Shown here in pieces: positions 21,727-34,597 of a stretch of DNA of 64,000 nucleotides. The translations under genes were made by a program, and so were the position numbers. Source of the stretch: Armillaria gallica (Eukaryota > Basidiomycota > Agaricomycetes > Agaricales > Physalacriaceae); contig JBANDB010000001.1 of assembly GCA_037576215.1 (NCBI GenBank), positions 1,798,001 to 1,862,000 on the forward strand. Reading direction: 5' to 3'. The notes beneath the pieces are model-generated. The model made no database searches and was not told where the DNA came from. It saw nothing but the letters and a program-made list of their open reading frames with translations. The first letter of the stretch is position 1; every line of letters begins with the position of its first letter.

Positions 21727-24245
21727 ATGTCCCTTCGCGATAAGCACGACATCGACTCTGAGAAGCACGCAGGCAACTCTGCACCCAGTGCTATCCTTCA
21801 GGAAGAAGATGTTGACCTCGCGACGTTCCACGAACTACACGCAGGTAGACTGGTCATTGATCCAGCGTACGAACTTCTCCTCTTCAACTATTCTCCCCAT
21901 ATCCAACCATTTGACACGTTCACAGAGAAGCCAAAAGCGAGTTCGGCGAGATCTTTGCCTCCAAGCTCAAGCTCTCTCGCGATGGGACCAAAGTCTTATG
22001 GCCCCAACCGACCGATTCACCGCGCGATCCCCAGAACTGGATTGACACTCGCAAGAGTATCCACCTCTTCATCGTCACGCTGGCCTCCATTGTTCCAGAC
22101 TTTGACGGTGGTATAGGTGAGGGCTTTGGCTTAGTGCTTATTTATTTTTCGGTCCTTATAGCTCACCTCTTGTCACAGGAATTGCAGCCATCTTTCGACT
22201 CGCCGAGCAATATAACACTACGACTGGAGTGATCAACAATTTGACATTAAAGTGGGTATCAGCTTCTTTCGTCTAATCAGTCATTATTGCAGGGCTGATA
22301 GCAACGCGTGTAGTTGGAGCATCTTTCTAGTGGGTCCGTCCACAACACATGTCCTCGTCATCAATACGGGCTAACACCCAATTCAATTCAAAGGATGGGG
22401 TGGCATATTCGCTGTCGTACTCATTCGCCGCTATGGGCGCCTTCCACTTCTATTTTGGTCGCAGGTGAGAATAAGCTTTATTTTTGGGCGCGTTCCGTTA
22501 ACCATTAAAACAGGTCCTGGCTCTTGGTTTCCTCATGGGGTGTACATTCGCACCGAATCTGGCAACATTTGCTGGTAAGAATTTCAGCTTTGTTGTTAAT
22601 CTTCTGAATCAAAGACAATTTACCAGGAATGAGATGTTTGACGGGTTTCTTCGGGTCAGTGCGGTGTCTACCTGTTCTTCCTAGACTGAACTCATTCGTA
22701 TAGAACTGTGCCTCAAGTCACGGTATGGAATATCACTTGATTCTTTTGCTTGCATCCTCTAAGAAATTCTCAAAGGGATTGTATGTCGTCACAGATCTAT
22801 ATCCTTTTCACCTGCAAGCACGGAAGGTGAAGTTACAGATTATCTTTTTTTTTTGGTTTCTCATCTTTGACCTAGCTCAACTTCTGGACAATGGGATTCA
22901 TTGTCTCCCCATTCCTCTCTCCGTTCGCCTTCGGCTTCCTTGTCGCTCGACAAAGCTGGAGGTGGGCCTATGGAATTGGTTGCATCTACAGCGCCGTCGT
23001 ATGTGTCCTAATCGCCCTTTTCTTGGAAGAAACGTATGGAATGTCTCTATTATTTTCCCATCCGTACTAAATCCCTACAAGAATGTACGACCGAACCGTG
23101 AAACCCATCCCAGAGCCTCACACCACAGGGTTTCGCTATAGAATCGAAACACTCGTTGGCATCACCGGGATTAAAATGGCCAGGTACCGAGTATCTTGGA
23201 CAGAGTCGATTCTCTCACCCATCAATGTCGTATGGCGGCCTCACGTTCTTGGGATTTTGCTCTTCGAGGGTGCCCTATTTGGGTTTGGCATTGGTATCAA
23301 TGTACGACTTTACCTCGCTCTTTACGATCTGTTTTGACTGTTTTGTCTTTTAGGTCACGAATGTTGTGTTCTTGGGAAGCCCTGCTCCAGTTGGGTTCGG
23401 GTGGAGCCAGGATGCTGTCTCTGGAGCATACGGTACACCAATCGTAGGTTCCTTTCCTATTCGCCTCGTCCCCACAGCTGAAGTCGTAGGTATCTGTACT
23501 TTTGGGTGAACTGATCGGTCGGTATACGAATGATTGGATAATGAACATGAGTATCAGACGCAATCATGGTGTTTTCGAGGCTGAGAGTCGTCTATGGTGA
23601 GTCTGTATTCTCAGATATTCTTCTGTTATATTGAGCAGATGAAAGGGCTTGTTATATCGCTCTGCCTCTGTACATATGCGGATTCGTCACCCTCGGCGCA
23701 TCGATTCAGAACCATCTGAATACGGGTGCTGTTATCATGGGCTGGGGCATTGCAGAGCTGGCTATTATGATCAACACTGTGGCTATATGTAAGCACTTGC
23801 TCCGATTTCATTGCTCTACTTGGACTGATATGCTGCCAGATGCGTACTGCAATGACTGCTTCCCGAAACACCAAGGTGAAATCAGTGCTCTGATAAATTT
23901 AGCGCGTGTCCTCGGAGGTCTGTAATATCTCGTACTATTCAGTTACTGGTCAGGTTCCTAATCCGGTGTGATAAAGGTTTTGCGGTTGCTTATTTTCAAG
24001 TTCCTTGGGCAGAACAACATGGTGCTCTCCAGACCTTTGGTTGCGAAGCCGCGTATGTCCAGTGAAATCAATGGAAAGGAAATCATTCACTCAACTTTTT
24101 TCTTTCCCCGCCAGAATCGTAGCCGGCCTCTTCGTTCTCATTATACCTTCAATGCAGATATATGGACGGAGTTTACGAGTACGTCGGTTTTATCTATTCA
24201 TACCCTTGGCCTCACCTTTTACAGGAACGTTTTTCGGTGGCTTGA
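21727..24245 (+). CDS. MFS transporter, copy 1
   Basis: This is a major facilitator superfamily membrane transporter, probably a drug or metabolite proton antiporter of the DHA1 type. It starts MSLRDKHDIDSEKHAGNSAP; the cytosolic N-terminus runs through DVDLATFHELHAGRLVIDP and LSRDGTKVLWPQPTDSPRDP. Membrane segments include SIHLFIVTLASIVPDF, GIGCIYSAVVCVLIALFL, LLFEGALFGFGIGIN and AGLFVLIIPSMQIYGRSL. The gene has about a dozen short introns; by comparing the three copies a donor AA|GTGGGT restores NWSIFL. It ends at about 24243-24245 after RERFSVA. No frame break was found. Its position next to the PKS, and the second and third copies beyond the A-T-R gene, suggest product export or self-resistance. 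Confidence 0.8.
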
Positions 24246-24945
24246 TTTATAACTAAATATACAGGCTTATGTGCATGTCGATGATCAGAATGTAATTACT
24301 GTGTTTACTAGCCTTGGAAGATTGATCCTGCTACTTACTCAAGGAATTAGTAGAAATTCGGAATGTGGTATCTTGACTGACTGATACAGACATTCACGAA
24401 GTAATGGTCAACAGATTCATAACTGCGTAAAGAGGTTTTCCTGGCACACGCATTGCCGTTGTAAGGACTCTTGTCGGCGCACTACCGGGTTAAACTTATT
24501 GTTATTCCGAGCTTACGTCTAGCTCTCTTTAACATGATATCGCCGGCACTTACATACTTACATCGTCTGTTTCTCTGCTATAGAACGGATTCATGTGTAC
24601 TTGTCCAGAGGTTGAGAACAATGACAAAGCACCACTGGACTGGTGGCTGAAAATAGGCCACGTCTCTTCTGGGATCCATTTGTACAAAAGCAGGCCTGGC
24701 AGGATGAGGCGGAGCGCTAGGATATCTATGAAAAGAACGACTAGTCGTATACCCAACTCTGGGGTATTGAAAGCGGGAAAGGGAGCCATGCGCCTATATA
24801 CTAATCAACCCGGCAAGTTACCGGAACGCGGCCCGGTTCGTGGCGCGCCACCATGTCGCAGACGCGACTACAACAAGACTACTATTGTACTCTGGCTCAG
24901 TTGCGGTCCCTACCACGCCCATCTGCCGTGGCGAAGTTTACTGGT
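24246..24945. other. 3' flank of MFS copy 1, no gene seen
   Basis: The first 350 bases resemble the 3' flanks of MFS copies 2 and 3 (shared words such as GTTTTCCTGGCA and ATTCCGAGCTTACGTCTAG). The remainder has only overlapping short frames on both strands with no recognised product. Confidence 0.45.
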
Positions 24946-25527
24946 TAATCCTTGTCAAGTAGTATCACCCTACCGGAGCTGCAGACAATCATGGATTCCA
25001 AATTCGCTGTTGGCCAGAATCGACCCATGTTGCGGGCCATGATCAGGAAGACTACGGATACCCAGGTCCAGGATTGCAGTCAGCAGGCTCTTGCTCTACC
25101 AGAACTACAGCTGGGTGGCTGAGACCGTGTCAAGGAAAGCATGGTCATCTTGTGCGAGCTCAAAGCTGTGGTCCCTGCAACCGCATCCTTGATCTTGAGT
25201 CTTGTGTATCCCGAACATATACCCTTCTTCTCCGACGAGGCAACAGCCGATGTCCTTTTCCCTGCTGGAGGACGAAAAAGGATAAAATATACGATAAAGA
25301 CCTACAAGGAACTCTTCGACGCCCTTGGTATCGCTGGCAGCGTCAATAGCAACAAAGAACAGGATGCCGCATCGGAGGATATATTAGGCAAGAAGTGCTG
25401 TCGAGAGAGCGATATGGAATACGGTCAGACTTCAGGAAGACAGCGAGGGTCAGTCTAAGAAGGCGAAGAGACGAAGGAACAGCGATGTTGTGATCACAAA
25501 GAAGAGGAAACGAATCAAGGCTTAATG
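24946..25527 (+). pseudogene. Broken copy of a fungal helix-hairpin-helix-like nuclear protein
   Basis: The pieces are LPELQTIMDSKFAVGQNRPM, LRAMIRKTTDTQVQDCSQQA, then in a second frame LYQNYSWVAETVSRKA, then back in the first ILCELKAVVPATASLILSLV, YPEHIPFFSDEA and KIKYT-like RIKYTIKTYKELFDALG, and finally in a third frame a basic tail KKAKRRRNSDVVITKKRKRI. I recognise the central pattern (LK.V.PATASL..S..YPE..PFFSDE) from conserved fungal proteins whose segment resembles an HhH-GPD helix-hairpin-helix. The tail resembles a nuclear localisation signal. At least three frame changes without introns make this a pseudogene, or a poorly sequenced gene. It lies between MFS copy 1 and the PKS 3' end. 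Confidence 0.55.
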
Positions 25528-25932
25528 TGGGCTAATTTCATCATATATATCATTATTCTGATGTAGGTGCGAAGTCAATGGCGGAGATCAAAAGAATTCC
25601 AGTATCTCACTCGAACCCCAGAATACCAGTTTCTTGTGACGAACGAGGACAGCGCCTATCCAAACACCTATGGTGTATTGCCTGAAGGAGGAGCTTTAAG
25701 TGCTCCACTCTCAAAATTCTTGCAAAATGTGTTGTTCGATTTCACCCGCTTTTCTGTAATCGACCTCTAATTCTTGCAACTTAAATGTTATAATTCAGGC
25801 AAGTCAAGCACCGCACTTATACTTGACTGATTGCGTTGCAAAAAAACGACACACCCTCTTCAAGTTCGACAGTTACAGCTACCCACTTACATAGTTACAT
25901 CATTCCACCCTCGTCACTGATTGTACATCGTG
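25528..25932. other. Short gap between pseudogene and PKS 3' end
   Basis: It holds a 67-codon plus-strand frame (25567-25770, EFQYLTRTPEYQFLVTNEDS) that I do not recognise, and the probable 3' untranslated region of the PKS gene. Confidence 0.35.
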
Positions 25933-28900
25933 TCATATCATGCCCACCCCGCGCCAATAAGCCAGCCACTTCTTTACTTCATTGTCATCCAATTGCGGGA
26001 AGTCTGCTGTAGTCAGCAACTCCGCTAAAACCTTGGGTAATCCAAATGCCTCGGTATCCTTCATAAGCAACTCCTCGGCGTTATGTTTATAGTATGAGAG
26101 AAGTCGCAAGGCTGGCAGCGCTGCCGCATCCGAAGTGGAATTTTCCAACAACTCGAACCACTGCGCGTAAGGCACCAATTCGACGTTCAACTCGTTAGAA
26201 ACGACACGAGCTAATTGGGGCCACTGAACCGGTTTCGGGTTTACGATATGGATAATGGAGGAAGAAATGTCGAGACGGTCAATGATTGCTTGAGCAGCCA
26301 CATTTACCGGAAGCCATGATACAGGCTTAATACTATCATCAACAGTGTTTTCGGGTTAAAATCATAGAAACTACTCACCTTGTCGTCGTTGGGAAGACAT
26401 CCGAGGGAAGAAGCACTTTGAACAACTGAAGGGAACCATTCGCTGACTTTCCAGGTACCATTCAAATCACCACTAAGTTGACCGATGCGGAGAATGAGGT
26501 AGCGCAAACCAGGAGTCAAACGGAGGAGTTCCTCTGAGACCCATTTTGACTCGCCGTATCCGTTTCCTTGCGCATCTTCCGCGTTGATGTGGGTTTCAGC
26601 AAGAGGACGATCTCCTGTAGCGCCTAGGAAACGATGTTATTTGCCACCGTCCAAATTGATACATGGAAGACATACCTTGGAAGACCCCAATGGAACTTGC
26701 GTACACGAGTCGCGCTTGAGATGCGAGAGCGAGGTCAATTAAGTTGCGTAGTCCCTGAATATTAGCCTCGTATGAAGACAGCCCCATATTGAAGTCCACG
26801 AGCCATGCTTAGATGCTGTTAGATGATGGCAACATACAAAAATCGAAATGTTATCGCACCGATATGAATAATATGCGTTATGGTGTCGGAAAACTATAGA
26901 TTGAAGCGATTAGTGATAGTTCACAGGATCGATGTAATGATATATAAACCTTGTCGAGCAGTTGGGTTTCCACAGACAGATCCACCTCCATCATAGTCAC
27001 TTTCTTCATGCTGACGTGTATATCACGGTCCAGGAATGCCTGCCGCTGTCTCTCTTCGATAGGTATGTCTCCAGGACGATTCGCAGCATAGATATGCAGT
27101 ACATCGGGATCACAGATCAAGTTGACCAAGATATGACATCCCAAGGCACCAGTTGTACCGGTGACAAGTACAACCTTACCAACGGATGAGGTCGTACGTT
27201 TTTTCGAAACTGGAGGGAAGTTCCCGGAATAGGTTTGCACCATCGCGTGCATAGCATCTACATGGGAGTCTGCATCGATGGAGAGCCCCTGGGAGATGGT
27301 ATCTCCGTTTACGTGCAAATTTCCATTCTCTCCAGGTTGATGGCCGTTGTTCTTCTCGATTAGGGACCAAATGTTTCGAATGCTAACATCACCGAGGAGC
27401 TGCAGCTGTGTAATAGTCAAAAGGGGTCGGAGCGCAAGAGAGAGCCGGCCCGCAGAGAGTGAATCCAGTCCGTACGCGGTGAGCGGGACATCAGGGGACA
27501 CTTCTTCGCTTGACATATCAAGACACTGACAAACGAGCTTTTCGACCGAAACAGTATAGCTTGTCGATGTATCCTCTGAAGAGGCGGCTGGCGGAGGTAC
27601 GAGATGGTTGTATATGGGAGATGATCCGCACAACATTTGTAACTCTTTCCACAAGAGATCGGGGATGTAGAGCCAGAATGCTTGACTACGCAACCTCTTT
27701 AGGCCGTCCTCCAGACAGTCGCACAATTCTGTTAGGTGATTTTAGCATTTTCACCTTACTACGAAGAAGTTGACGATGACTCACGTCGGCTGGTCATCCC
27801 CCATGGCACCAGTTGAGTCAAAGACGGCTTAGGAAGCAAGGTGTCCGGGTCGATGACGGTGTTACTGTCAAGGATAGCCGGAGCTATTAATGCAAACGCA
27901 TTAGGGTAATCTTTCGTCATAAAGTCGACTGCAGTATTGGCGCTAAAAACACAGCAATGAGTATCTCTCTATCCTTGAGATAAAAGCCAATTGACCTAGA
28001 GTAATTGGTTTGTCCCGCATTGCCAAATATGATCGCAGACGATAGTGTTACTAAAAAGTCAAGCTTGCTGATCTGAAGAGTTTGTTCCAGGGTCCTAAAT
28101 GCTTCAGTCTTTGGGGGAAAGGCGTGGTTATAAGTGTCTTGAGTGTGTTTCATAAACGCGCCATCTGCCAGAGCGGCTGAGAGCAGAATACATCCACCGA
28201 CACGACCCGGAAGCCTGGACAGTAGCCCTTGTGTGTCGGAAACTGAAGTGGCATCGCAGGACTCAAGACGCAATTCCAAGTCTGGCTGTTCTTGAAGATA
28301 CGACAGGATTCGAAAAGCTGCAGGATTTCTCTTTGATAAGGCCTGTCCTCCACTACGAGATGTCAGTACGATCTTTCGGGCACCTTTCTAAAGACGAGGG
28401 ATCACTTTTTGTTGTACCAGTCAAGAAACAAGAAAAACAAACCTCATACATCCAAAGAGAAATCTGTAATCCAAGAGATCCAATTCCACCTTGTAACAAA
28501 TAAAATGCATCTGGACGTAGGAGACATGGATCGGGTTTCTGCTCCATAGCCTCAATGATATTGAGAGGAGTCCGGGATGGGGTCAGCGACAGTGATGGAA
28601 ATTCAAAGTAATCTTTGAAGGCATCGGAAACGACCCATGGATTCCTTCCGACTTCTTCTCTTGTTCCACTCACGGGGTCATCCCAAAAGTACAATGATGC
28701 ACCAAGAAAATCGCAGATGCTTCGCACACTTTCCCAATGTTCATCATAATCCGAGAGGACATAGTCGCCTGATTTTACCACGCCCAGAAGTTGGGGAGCT
28801 TCGCCAAATGCAAGGACTGTAGAAACACCAAAGAATTCTAACGTTCGAACAAGGCGGGGTCCGAGATCCGATTTTTCGCCGTTTCTGAGTGCGAGAATAA

Positions 28901-31900
28901 CTCGACGCTCTCGAACTCGAGGATGGTCTTTCAGTGACGCGAAACCGATGCAACGGGTGATAATGAGGATTGGGACAAGCGCGTCCAGTCGGTCCCTCCA
29001 CTGTTGAGGGGTGGGAAGAAGTTGCCCAGTATGGACAACAGCGAAGTTAGATTCCGGCCCGGAGATTATGCCTGCGACATGGGTCTTGATATGATGTTCT
29101 GTACTGCGTGTCTCGACGATTTCTCCGTACACGCCCCGTAGGCCACCGATAGGTGCAGATTCGAGCTCAATGGACAGAAGAACGTGGTCTGGTGGGACAA
29201 GCGGACGAGGGGATTCGGCGATTTGACCTGAATTCTTCACGATCCAATACTTGGAGGCAAGTTCAGTGTATGAAGTTTCCGGAACCTTGGTCGACGGAGA
29301 AAGGACCACTCTGGGAAGCAAGAGCCGGCCGTCACTCTCAATGACGAATTCCGACTCGTACTCGAGGCCTTTCATGTGCGACAGCCAACCAATATATCTT
29401 GCGCGCTCTGGTGTCGACCATATCTCGTTAAAAAGCACAAGACAAATTCTTGTCCCGAGAATCTCCCTCCTCAGCGATCGACAGAAACCGCGAGCGGCGG
29501 CGCCTGAAATATCCATGGTGGACTCGATCCAGATTACCGGTGCGTTTGAACTTTGAAGCCGGATGATGTCGCCGCGAATAGCTAACTCTTCGCCCAAGGA
29601 AAATGATAGTACCGAAAGTGCCAGCTTATCGTAATCGCCACGACGAATGTCGGGAAGCTGTAAGACGATCTTCTGCGCTTCGATGAGGATAGAGTTACCT
29701 GTCGTTATGACGTTGGAAGAATGAAAATGGTCCTGTATTGACGTCCGCCATAAATCCTCCAACTTGAGGAGGGGTTTCTGTGCCTTGTCCGGGACGCTTA
29801 TGATGACTTTACCCCCGGGAACCAGAAGATCGTACAGGATGTCGATGTGGGAAGGGGTTATGTTGGCGTCGACGCCAACAATTATGTCGTAGAAAACAGA
29901 GGAGTCGTGTTGGTCGGCCCTAGCTCTATCCCATTCAATTCTGACGTTATGATAGGAACATTCGTTCGAACTGTTAAATGGCGCTTGCAGTGGTCTAATG
30001 CTGGAGTACTCGAGGAAAAGCTGCTTCTCATTCATCAGGTGCAAAACTTGCGACGCGAGCGTTCCGCAAATAGATTCGTCTGCACTCAGATCTAAGATCC
30101 TGAGGACTCGGATACCGTCGTCAGCGATCAGGTCTGCAGCGCGATGTAGCCGTTCGGTAGTCTGAGAAAGGATGAGATCCAATGGGCTAGTATCACCGTT
30201 AGGTGTTTGACGAGAAGAGTCGCGTTCTGGAAAATGAGGTTTTGGTCCCTTCGCCCCCGAAGGATAATGCAACGGCAGGGTCGGTAGTCCATACGGCTGG
30301 TGGACCATGTCGAAGCTTCGAGACACTGGTTTCGTAGGTGATAGATGATGACGTTCAACTTGAAGGCCTGATAATTTGAGGATGTGTCGGCCATGCTCCC
30401 CCACAATGCTGACGTCAAAGACAATGGCGTCTGTTGGTTCTGTCAAGCCTTTTTATTGCCATCAAACTTGTAAGATGACGAACCTGGCATCCATTTCTGT
30501 CTGATGACTTTGGCATACAGATTGCTCTGGAGGACATCCGGTTCCGGTTTGTCATATAAAGTTACCACCTCCACCCGGGACGGAAGAAAATATGAGTTGG
30601 GATCCATATTCCCCGTGATCCGATGGTGCACTGCAGAATGTATGCAGGGATCTAATATTGCCGGATGAAGAATGTATCCTTCCGAGCTTGAGCAGCAAAA
30701 TATCAGCCTCTCATAAGAGAAAAGGACCTATAAATTGTGACATACATCATCTCTTCATCGGCACCCCTAATCTGGAATAGACCCTCTTGCTCATTCATCC
30801 AACAGGCGGTCACTCGTTGATACAGGGTTCCATACTGCGCGAAGTACGATAGCTCTTCATAAAGGTCTAGCAAATTCCTCAACTTCAACTTGGAAAGACT
30901 AGTATGAAAGTGACATACTATCCACATTCAGTTGCGTGTTTTGAGATTGAAAGGCACTAATATCTAGGTCGGGTGGGCGTGAAATATTGGATTTCGACAT
31001 ATGTCCCCGAGCGTGGGTCTGCGTTACCTGTCGAAATGTCAGCCGCGATTAAGGAGGTCAGAAAATAAATCCACCGAGGTCTTTGAGCTATTCACGGTAG
31101 ACAACACAGTCCATCGGCAGCCATCAATCTGGAATTTTGCCGGCCGTGCGTTCTTGGAGAATGGCATAATTGCTTCGAAAGTGACATTCCATAAGACTCG
31201 ACCACCGGCTGCGAACGCCTTTGATGCAGTTCACTTAGTGTGCTGTTAAGGATGCCAACGCTCGGTGACTCACCATTTCGATGTATCCAGCGGCAGGCAT
31301 GACCGGTTCACCGCATATTACATGATCAATCAAGCTCGGATGACTTGAAGCACTGATGTTCATATCCTTCTGCCCCAAAGGTCCATTCCGCGTAGCATGT
31401 ATGCGACTTCGAAAAGTATTTTGGTTCGATAAACCGCGGTAATACGGTATTTCTTTCCGTTGGAATGGGTAGGTAATGGCTGGAACGACTTTCAAGGAGC
31501 CGTGATACATATTGAGTCGTCTGAAGTCGACTTCGGAGCGTTTGGGTGCTAAAACTGTAATCCGTCCTAGAGAGTCCAGGAAAGTGTATGCTTCCGAGGG
31601 AGATTTCGGAGTGGAAGAGCGTGGCCGAAGCAAGGGGCATAGAACTGCTTTGACTTGCGGATCCTCTAGATAGGTAGCAAGCACAGGATGTGGTCCGATC
31701 TCCACATAGATGGCATCTGGATGGTCCTTCCTCACACACGCCGCTGCCGAAGAGAACAACACAGGCTGTCTGGCATTTGCCCAGAAATACTGGGACGTGA
31801 AAGCTTCACTCTGTCGATTACCAGTGACGGTCGAATAAACTGGTAAAGAGGGTGCCGCCGTCGGATGTTCCTCAAACACCTGCGAAATTAGGTCCTGAAA

Positions 31901-34597
31901 TTCATCATGGCATATGTCCATGAGGGTGGAATGAACAGGCACAGAGCTACGCAATTTCGTAGCAAAGATACCCTCACTTCGAGCTATATCGATGGCACGT
32001 TCAACTAGGAGCCTGTGACCGCTAATAGTAACGGCGTCGGGCCCGTTGAAGCATGCAATCTCGAGCACAGAGGCAGTAGATAAATCTTGCTTAGCAGACT
32101 GAATGATTTTCCCTGCTTGTGCGGAGCTGCAGCTCATAGCAGCCATACAACCATCGACATCTTCAGCCAACGTGAACGCCCTTCCCCTTGCAATGGCGAG
32201 TTTGAGGGCCATCTCTTGGCTTGCGAGACCTGCACCGTAGAGCATGGGAGTCTCGCCAGCCGAGTGTCCAAATACGGCGTCAGGAACTATCCCAACACTT
32301 CGAAGCAAGTCTACGAGTGCCATCTGCAAGATGGCTAGCGAAGGGATAATGATAGAGATAGGCCATGGCCCGCTTTTGAGTGAAGAATTCTCAGCTTCAT
32401 CCGTGAAGAGACCAGTATGAAGGACCAAAGAATGGCCTACCACACCCTTGTAAATAGCATCCATTCGAAGGACGCTGTCCCGGAAAACGGGGAAAGCCTT
32501 GAAGAGTTCACGACCCACTATCAGAGTAATTAGTTTTAGAACTAGCAATAAACAGTCAACGTACTGTTGATGTGCTGCGGTCCTTGTCCCGAGAACACAA
32601 AAACGATAGGAGAACGACTCGATTGTCGAGGGCATAGAGCCGGAGGGGAGAAGGACAATACGGAGTCTTTGGGATTGTATATCCCATAGGTACGCCAGGT
32701 CATTTGGCGAGCCTGTCTTCCATGAATGGTCGAAATCTCCCGAGCTTGGCTTGGATACTTCTTGACGAGTGCAACCAAAGAGTCAGCATTAGCTGAGGCG
32801 GATCGCGGCGATAATCCCCCAGTAACTAGTAGGGTGGGACCATCATCTATCGAAGAGCTCATCGGAAGACCGACTGATGGAGGTGCTTCTAATAATATGT
32901 GACCGTTCGCACCTCCAATTCCAGAACTATTGATGGAGACTAAGGGACGACCGGAGGGAGAACGAGCAAGGAGATGAGAGACGCTGGTTGGGACTTCGAG
33001 TCTGTATTTCTTCCACTCAATGGCCGGATTGAGGGTACGGATACCGACAGTTGGTGGGATAATCCTCGTCTCAAACATTGAGCAGACCTTCGATACTGAT
33101 GCAAGGAAAGACGTAATCTCCAGATGGCTGAATAAAGGGTAGGGTCAGGAATTTCATTACACACGTTGCAATAGAAAAGCACCAACCCGATATTGCCTTT
33201 CACACTTCCGACAGGCAAAGCATCGTCTCGCTGGAATGCCTTTCCAACCCAGTTGGCTTCTGTAGGATCGCCTACAGCGGTTCCTGACCATAGTGATGAA
33301 TATATGAGCGGAAAAAGATAGACAATAACATACCTGTAGCATGTAGCTCGACAAAATCGACCTCCGAAGGTTTGCGACCAGTTCCGGCAAATGCCCTCCG
33401 CATCGCATCAGCCTGAGCATCAGCAACAGGAGCGCTGACGGGACCCGCGGATCCAGTTGAGTTAATACCGACACCCAGAATCTGGAGAACGTTATCAAAT
33501 TTAATTGATGCTTGTTTTTGCGGAGTGAACTCACGGAAGCATAGATGTGATCACCATCAGAAATGGCCTGGTTCAGAAGTTTGACGACTAGGACGGCAAC
33601 ACCCTCGCCACGAGAAAACCTAAAGATTGATGGTGTCAACAAATCAGAAGGATTTCCCATCTCCATACTCCTTACCCGTCTGCGGAAGCATCAAACGGTT
33701 TGCACTCTCCGTCTGGGGATAAGACTTTTCCATCGCTATACTGGATCCAATCTTCTACACTATCAACGATTCAGCGATATAGTTGGGAGTCAAAGAGAGA
33801 AAATGAGGCAGTGCCTTACTTGTAATTGAGTTGACAACCTCCGACTACGGCGGCCTCGCAATCCCTGGCTCTGAGAGCCTGAACAGCGAGATATAAGGCA
33901 GATGCGGTGGAGCTACATGCTGTAGTTGTTGGAATGGTAGGTCCTCGGAGATCTAAATGATAAGAAACTTTATTTGCGGCAGAGTACGGGTATCCGGCAA
34001 GTGACCCCGCCAACTCTTCGTTCGCCTGCATAACAGTCAGAATGCTTTCACAGATGTCGGAACTTGGCATACCGAGTCGACTGTGTACATGGTTTCCATG
34101 GTGGAAGACATGAAGCATCCGACGTTCTGTCCACGGTAATGGATCCCAGAGTCCAGTAATGCTAGAAAGCTATGTTCGATAAGTTTCCTCGTGGATACTG
34201 CCATTGTTGCAACATCTCTAGAAGAAATGCCGAATTCCAAAGGATCGAAAAGGGCTATAGACTTCAAAAAGGATCCCTTTTTTGCGACAACGTTGCCATT
34301 TTTCTTCCCATACCAACTAATAGTAGCATTATTCAGAACAATGGGTGAATTTCCATGAATAAAGACACTTACGTGTCGATGTCAAATCTTTCAAGGGGGA
34401 TCGTTTCGTATGACTGGCACTTGTCCAAGAGAAACTGGAAAAATGCAGAATGGTCCAAGTTTTCAGGCAGCGCTTGGCCACTAGGAAGCTCAGTAGAGAT
34501 CCCGACCTGGGCTTCATCAGCATGCCGTATGAATGGACGATGTAATCCTCACGATAGCAACAGCAGGAAGGGTTGTCGACTCCGATTTGGGGGCCAT
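25933..34597 (-). CDS. Reducing polyketide synthase with C-terminal reductase domain (KS-AT-DH-pseudoMT-ER-like-KR-ACP-R)
   Basis: The start is the ATG at 34597 (MAPKSESTTLPAVAI, then an intron, VGISTELPSGQ). KS: active Cys in TTTACSSTASAL (codon at 33915-33917), first His in VELHATGTAVGDPTEA, second in SSGIGGANGHILLE. AT: VFGHSAGETPM with Ser codon at 32261-32263. DH: HPSLIDHVICGEPVMPAAGY near 31330. A methyltransferase-shaped segment (about 30450-29700) lacks a SAM glycine motif, reading VLRILDLSADES. The next 1 kb is shaped like an ER region but shows no NADPH motif. KR: LLQGGIGSLGLQISLW and SSAIIFGNAGQTNY. ACP: AYGLDSLSAGRLS, Ser at 27460-27462. R: VLVTGTTGALGCHILVN and GYGESKWVSEELL (YxxxK), ending at 25933. 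It should build a partly reduced chain and release it as an aldehyde or alcohol. About a dozen introns; no break seen. Confidence 0.85.

Noticed and set aside
24670..24700. Resemblance to a recombinational cloning site (TTTGTACAAAAGCAGGC)
   Set aside because: The match to attB1 lacks two bases and the neighbouring bases do not continue it; no vector sequence is nearby, so it is taken as chance.
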